From the NCBI GenBank assembly GCA_049841155.1, contig JASGHI010000003.1:1736001-1800000 (forward strand): a stretch of 64,000 bases of DNA, written 5' to 3'. A program made the translations under genes and the position numbers. Under the pieces are notes generated by a model that saw only the letters and a list, made by a program, of their open reading frames with translations, made no database searches and was not told the origin of the DNA. Position 1 is the stretch's first letter; each line of letters starts with the position of its first letter. Positions 58,430 to 64,000 of the stretch are shown piece by piece. Origin of the DNA: ZC4RG30 sp049841155 (lineage in GTDB: Bacteria > Pseudomonadota > Gammaproteobacteria > Steroidobacterales > Steroidobacteraceae).

Positions 58430-60435
58430 TCACGACGCTCCCGCAGTACGTACAGATGGTAGTTCGCCACCAGCGGCTCGAACAAAGCAAGCAGCGCGGC
58501 TCCGAGCAGCAGCCAGAACCACACGGGAATGAGGCGGCCCGCATCCGGCTGCGCTGCGCGGGCCACCGCCGCGGTCTGGCCGCCGGCCGGCGCCGCGGCA
58601 GCCTTCAGGGCCAGCCATCTTTCGACCACGGCCCGCTCCAGGCGTTCGAGGCGCGATTCACGCGGATCGGGATTGACGGCGATGTAGTCGCTGCGGCCGC
58701 CGCCGCGCACCTCGTAGAAGCCCGGCTGCGCAGGCACGAAGCGCAGCGAACCGGCAGTGCCCTGCAGCATCAGCGCACGCTCGCCGGCGGGGTCGAACAC
58801 CTGGCCGCCACGGCCCCCGAGGTCGGCATCCACGGGGCCTCCGACGGTGGCGGTGATGGCCTCGGCCTGCGTGCCGGCAAGGTACATCGCCGACTCGGCC
58901 ACGAAACGCACGAACAGCGGATGGATGGCGAGGTCATTCCACTCGCGTGCCAGCGGCGAGGCAAACGTCAGCACCCGCCCGCGCCCCAGCGTCTGTTCCA
59001 GCAGCAGCGGCGAACCGTTGCCGAACTGCATGAGCACCCTGGCGCCCTGCGGCGGCACGATGGGCACATGGCGCAGGAAGCGGATCGAGCGCCAGCCGGC
59101 ACTGTCGCGCAGCACCGGATGGCTCTGCTCCACCTCCGCGACAGACGCCATCTGGTTGCCCGCAGCCCGCGCACGACCCGCTGCGAGCTGGGCGCCGGTC
59201 AGCGGTTCGCCATCGGCCTGCAGCGCACGCGGGCCCAGCGTCAGCAATGCCGCGCCGCCGCCCTCCACATAGCGGCGCAGCGCGGCTGCGGCGCCGGCAT
59301 CGAGAACGCCTGCATCGGAAACGACGATGGCGGAGAAATCCTGCAGCGAACGCGTGATCAGCTGCGGTGCGCCGGCCACTTCCACCTGGAAACGGGGATT
59401 GGCGAGGGATTCCAGCGCGGCGCGCAGATAGGTGGCATCGTCGGCCGACGTGGTGGCCGCGATGAGCAGCACCCGGGGCTGCACCCTTCGCAGCAGAGCG
59501 TAGCGGGCATCATCCTGCGGCAGGGCGTCCGCCGGCTGCAGCCGCGCGCCGAGGCGATGCTCTCCCGCACCGGGATCGCCGATGTCGAAGCGTTCCGTCT
59601 GCGGCAGCGGCCCGGCGCGCAGCATCCGCCGGCCACGCTCGACACCATTGATTTCGAACACCAGCTCCCGGCCGGCCAGTGCTGCGGCATCGCCTTCAAT
59701 GCGTACCAGTGCAGCGCTGGCATCCCGCTCCGGCACCTCGACACCGGCCACACGCAGGTTCGGCGATTCATCGCCCCCGGCGTCGCGCAGATCGAGCGTG
59801 ACACCCGCCGGCGGCTGCAGGTCCGCGAAGCGCAGCGGACTGGCGGAGGCCTGCAGATCGGTGATCAGGTGCAGGCGCACCTGCTCGCCGGGCGCAGCGC
59901 CCCACGCAGCCGAACCCGTCATCAGCGTGCCGTAGTCCAGGCGCGACGCGCCGGGTGCGAGGCCCTCCACCGCTGCAGAGAGCAGGCCGCGCTGTTCGGC
60001 AAACACCGGCTCCTGCATGACGCGCAGCCGGTGATCGGCCGCCACCACCATGGCGCGGTCCCCGCCGCGCAGCGCCGCGATGATGCCCTGCGCCTCCTGC
60101 TGCGCGCGCTGCCAGGTGGAACCGCGCTGCATGGACAGGGAGGTATCGAGTGCGATCACATGCAGCGTTGCGCCGCCGGCCGGACCGGGAGCGGCCGCAA
60201 GCCGCCACAGCGGCCCGGCGAAGGCCAGCGCCGCGAGGGCCACGAGCAGCAGGCGCAGCGCCAGCAGCGGCCGGTAGCGCAGCTCCTGACGGCGGCTGCG
60301 CCGCACCGTCGAGGCCTCGAGGAACATCAGCGAGGCAAAGGGCTGTTTCTCGTCCGTCTGCCGCGCGAAGCGATGCAGCCACAGCGGCAATGCAACACCG
60401 GCGAGACCGAGCAGGAACAGCGGCGCCATCCACAT
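58426..60435 (-). CDS. BatA/vWA-domain membrane protein
   Basis: This 669-residue protein begins with the BatA-type anchor (FLLGLAGVALPLWLHRFARQ) and a second helix, followed by a von Willebrand A-like domain with VIALDTSLSMQRG (DxSxS metal site). A class I glutamine-amidotransferase-like region follows (VIVVSDAGVLDAGAAAALRR, VEGGGAALLTLG). A C-terminal membrane helix near PVWFWLLLGAALLALFEPLV closes it. Such proteins accompany MoxR and DUF58 proteins. I chose the ATG at 60435, 4 bp after the DUF58 stop. Confidence 0.9.
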   Translation of the reverse strand: MWMAPLFLLGLAGVALPLWLHRFARQTDEKQPFASLMFLEASTVRRSRRQELRYRPLLALRLLLVALAALAFAGPLWRLAAAPGPAGGATLHVIALDTSLSMQRGSTWQRAQQEAQGIIAALRGGDRAMVVAADHRLRVMQEPVFAEQRGLLSAAVEGLAPGASRLDYGTLMTGSAAWGAAPGEQVRLHLITDLQASASPLRFADLQPPAGVTLDLRDAGGDESPNLRVAGVEVPERDASAALVRIEGDAAALAGRELVFEINGVERGRRMLRAGPLPQTERFDIGDPGAGEHRLGARLQPADALPQDDARYALLRRVQPRVLLIAATTSADDATYLRAALESLANPRFQVEVAGAPQLITRSLQDFSAIVVSDAGVLDAGAAAALRRYVEGGGAALLTLGPRALQADGEPLTGAQLAAGRARAAGNQMASVAEVEQSHPVLRDSAGWRSIRFLRHVPIVPPQGARVLMQFGNGSPLLLEQTLGRGRVLTFASPLAREWNDLAIHPLFVRFVAESAMYLAGTQAEAITATVGGPVDADLGGRGGQVFDPAGERALMLQGTAGSLRFVPAQPGFYEVRGGGRSDYIAVNPDPRESRLERLERAVVERWLALKAAAAPAGGQTAAVARAAQPDAGRLIPVWFWLLLGAALLALFEPLVANYHLYVLRERRE

Positions 60436-60439
60436 CGCC

Positions 60440-61357
60440 TCAGCTCCTGCGCCTGAACATGAGGTAGCGGCGCAGCGCCTTGTCCAGCGGCTCGTCGGTG
60501 GCCAGCAGCGCGTGCGCGGCGCCGGCTCCGGCCGCCACCTTGCGCATCTTTTCCAGATGCGCCTGCAGGCGCTCGCGGTAGGTGGTACGCAGGTAGTCGG
60601 GCGAGACTTCCAGCTGCGCGCCGGATTCCACATCCTCCAGCAGCACCGACTCCTGCCAGGCCGGTTCCAGCTCGGCGCGGTCCAGCACCTGGAAGATCAG
60701 GATGTCGTGGCCACGCCAGGCCAGCGGCGCCACCGCGCGCGTCAGCGCCTCCGGGTCGCAGTACAGATCCGAGATCACCGCGACCAGGCCGCGGCGCTGG
60801 CAATGCTCGCGCAGCTGCCGCAGGGATTCGGCCAGATCCGTGGTGCTGCCGGGCTCGAGCGCATCCAGCGCATGCAATATGGCAGAGAGGGAGCCGGTGC
60901 GGCTCGAAGGCGGACGGTAACTCCTGATCTTCGAATCAAAGGCGATGAGACCCACCGGGTCGTGCTGCTGCAGCGCCATGTAGGCCAGCGAAGCGGCCAC
61001 GAATTTCGCATAGCGCAGCTTCGACACCGCGCCGGAGCCATAGCCCATCGACGCGCTCACATCCAGCGCAATCATGAGTCGCGTGTTGGTCTCGCCCTGA
61101 TAGCGCCGGATGTAGGTGCGGTCGGTGCGCGCAAAAACATTCCAGTCGACGAAGCGCGGATCGTCCCCCTCTGCATAGGCCTTGTACTCGGCGAATTCCT
61201 GGCTGAAGCCAAAGCGCGGGCTGCGGTGCAGCCCCTGGAAGAACCCTTCCACCGCCGAGCGCGCCACCAGCTCCAGCGTCGCCAGCGACGCCAGCACCTC
61301 GGGGCGCAGCAGCGAATTGGCTGCGGTACGGTCCGGATGGGAGGTGGCGGCCGGCAT
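60440..61357 (-). CDS. DUF58 domain protein
   Basis: This 305-residue cytoplasmic protein has the DUF58 signature region EFAEYKAYAEGDDPRFVDWN, then RYQGETNTRLMIALDVSASM with a vWA-like metal site, and ISDLYCDPEALTRAV. DUF58 proteins partner with MoxR ATPases, probably in assembling or activating envelope or metal-containing complexes. It lies 4 bp after moxR and 4 bp before the BatA-like gene. Confidence 0.94.
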   Translation of the reverse strand: MPAATSHPDRTAANSLLRPEVLASLATLELVARSAVEGFFQGLHRSPRFGFSQEFAEYKAYAEGDDPRFVDWNVFARTDRTYIRRYQGETNTRLMIALDVSASMGYGSGAVSKLRYAKFVAASLAYMALQQHDPVGLIAFDSKIRSYRPPSSRTGSLSAILHALDALEPGSTTDLAESLRQLREHCQRRGLVAVISDLYCDPEALTRAVAPLAWRGHDILIFQVLDRAELEPAWQESVLLEDVESGAQLEVSPDYLRTTYRERLQAHLEKMRKVAAGAGAAHALLATDEPLDKALRRYLMFRRRS

Positions 61358-61361
61358 GGGT

Positions 61362-62350
<989 letters not shown>

Positions 62351-62354
<4 letters not shown>

Positions 62355-64000
62355 GGCGATCCTTCTCCGGTCATTTCAAGCAACAATTTCTGTGCGGGAC
62401 GGAAGCGCGGCGCGGTTTCCAGCGCCTGCAGCAGATGGCGGCGGGCCCTGGCCGCATCACCGCTGGCGCGCCAGGCGCGCGCCAGCCCATAGTTGGCGGC
62501 GGCGGTGTCCAGCGGCGCCAGCGCCAGCAGCACCTGGTATTCGCGCAGGGCATCGGCCGGACGGTTCGCCGCCAGCAGCAGCTCGCCGAGTTGCGCGTGG
62601 CCGCCAGGGGCGAGCGGATCGACGTAGTTCACGGCCTCGAGCACCTCGAGCGCCTCGGTCCCGCGGCCGGCATCGAGCAGCTGCTGCGCCAGCGTGCGCA
62701 ACCCTTCCGGATCCCAGCCGCCCGCGGCGCGCCAGGCGAGCAACGCACGCATTGCCGCCGCCTTGTCACCGGCCCCCTCCTCGGCCGCGGCGAGCATCTG
62801 GTAGGCATTGCCGCCGGCGGTGAATTCCGGCAGCAGCTCTATGGCTGCCTGCGCCGCAGTGCGCGCCGCGGCCCAGCGCTTGCCCTCGAGCGCCGCACGC
62901 GCTGCGGCCATCTGCTCCTTCCAGCGGGCAGGCTGCGCGATGTAGGGCGCGAAGCGCTGTTTCATGAAAGCCTGGAATTCGGAGTCGAAGGCTTCGGGCT
63001 CGACACCGAAGACGCGGCGCACGGCTTCGGCCGTGCTGATGTCCTCATTGAAGGCGCGCAGGAACTCGACCAGACGCGGCAGGCCCCAGCGCTGTTCCGC
63101 AAACAGGCAGACAAGCCCCGCCTGCATGTAGGAGATCTGCACCTGGTTCGGATAGGCGGGCCGCAGGAAGCCCTCATCCAGCTGCGCCACGGGCAGGAAC
63201 TTTCCGCCGATGAATGCCTCGACCAGATCCGGACCCACCGCGACCCCGGGCGTGGGGCCGGTGCGCCATTCCTCGAACATCGACAGGCCTTCGCTGAGCC
63301 AGCGCGGCACGCGGTGCTGCGTGGCCGACAGCGTGAACACATGCGCCATCTCGTGCCACAGCGTGCTGCCCCAGTGGAAATCGCCGCTCTGGCGCCCGGA
63401 GGGGCTGTCCATCGCCACCACGTGACCGAAGGTCACGCCCAGCAGACCGATGCCCGGCAGGCCGGCAGTGCGCACGCCGAAGTCATCATGGTCGGGATAC
63501 AGCTCGATGGTCACCGGTTCGCTCGGCGTGTAGCCATAACGCTGCGCGAAGGTGGCGATGCTCTGCCGCGCAAGCTGCCCGACATAGGGCGCAAGCGCCG
63601 CCGCTTCCTTGCGGTGCAGCTGCAGGCGCAGCGCCGGATCGCTGCTCTGGATGATTTCATACTGCCCGAAGCTGTCGAGCAGGCGCAGCGTGTTCACCGT
63701 CGCGGTGCTGAAGCGGTCGCCGGAATAGGCGCGCTCGAGAGCGGCGCGGGCGCCCGCCACATCGCCGAGCCGCAGCAGGTTCAGGCCCCGCTCGCGGTGC
63801 GCCGGCCACAGGTCCGGCTGCACTTCGACCGCGCGCGCAAACCATTTTTCGGCCTCGTCATAGCGGCGCCGGATCACCTCGAAGTAACCCAGCTGCTCGA
63901 ACAGCGTGCCGTAACGCGGGTTGTATGCGAGCGCAGCGCGTATCCAGCGCGCCGGATCCCGCTGGCCAGTCACCTCGACGGCGGCCAGCAGCGTGTATGC
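62351..64000 (-). CDS. TPR protein with zinc-metallopeptidase (peptidase MA-like) domain, 5' end outside window
   Basis: The frame is open to the window edge, so the N-terminus is missing; at least 549 residues are present. TPR-like helices come first (YGTLFEQLGYFEVIRRRYDE, ARAVEVQPDLWPAHRERG). A gluzincin domain follows with HEMAH in GSTLWHEMAHVFTLSATQ and the third ligand Glu in PRWLSEGLSMFEEW. More TPRs occupy the C-terminal 170 residues. Such proteins are likely periplasmic or surface-linked. Overlap with moxR makes it the upstream member of the operon. Confidence 0.88.

Noticed and set aside
56132..60456. Two overlapping plus-strand open frames of 776 and 790 codons
   Set aside because: They mirror DUF4175 and the BatA-like gene on the other strand and show the same low-complexity antisense composition.

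Overview
The window is one high-GC bacterial chromosome segment, almost fully coding. Gene content and order point to a gammaproteobacterium: mutM-coaD-rsmD followed by the divergent ftsY-ftsE-ftsX-rpoH run, gltBD, a ydbH-ydbL pair, a cecR-ybhGFSR efflux locus and a type 2 pyrF. A lineage near Xanthomonadales, Nevskiales or Steroidobacterales is plausible, but nothing here fixes the family. I found no rRNA, tRNA, CRISPR array, insertion sequence or prophage.

Layout. 0-1.6 kb: the end of a DMT transporter and two small alpha+beta proteins. 1.6-5.9 kb: base-excision repair (mutM, alkA-like), gamma-glutamyltransferase, coaD and rsmD. 5.9-9.6 kb: ftsY, ftsE, ftsX and rpoH, with a perfect CIRCE element in front of rpoH. 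9.6-10.8 kb: a glutaryl-CoA-dehydrogenase-like enzyme, then 430 bp without a convincing gene that ends in a strong terminator. 11.2-18.5 kb: a complete tripartite ABC efflux system (outer-membrane factor, two permeases, double ATPase, HlyD adaptor) divergent from its TetR/CecR-type regulator. 18.5-21.3 kb: a MASE1 histidine kinase coupled to a cysteine-cluster protein. 21.4-26.9 kb: trmO and a patchwork of small accessory genes. 26.9-32.8 kb: gltBD.

33-39 kb: small DUF genes, a bactofilin, a YheT-like hydrolase, a response-regulator/OmpA-like fusion, a glycosyltransferase and a PAP2 phosphatase. 38.9-46.2 kb: a DmeF-type metal exporter overlapping a YdbH/YdbL envelope lipid-transport pair, then pyrF with a YadGH-type ABC exporter, and a CsgG-like protein. 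46.3-49.9 kb: TerC, a shortened bile-acid/sodium symporter relative, an HD-domain protein and an FHS sugar permease. 49.9-53.5 kb: an aromatic/aspartate aminotransferase and a TonB-dependent receptor. 53.7 kb to the edge: one tightly coupled minus-strand operon of a zinc-peptidase/TPR protein, MoxR, DUF58, a BatA/vWA membrane protein, a DUF4175 protein and a GlcD-type flavoprotein.

Sequence quality matters for reading this window. mutM carries two frame breaks, ggt one and a 24.4 kb methyltransferase one. Each of the four is a net gain of exactly one base, which suggests insertion errors in the assembly at least as much as gene decay. The most useful biological leads are the CIRCE-controlled rpoH, the leaderless promoter of the DUF2239 gene, the hairpin that buries the ribosome binding site of the REC-OmpA gene, the YnbE-like strand at the N-terminus of YdbL, two candidate small-RNA loci, and the six-gene MoxR operon.
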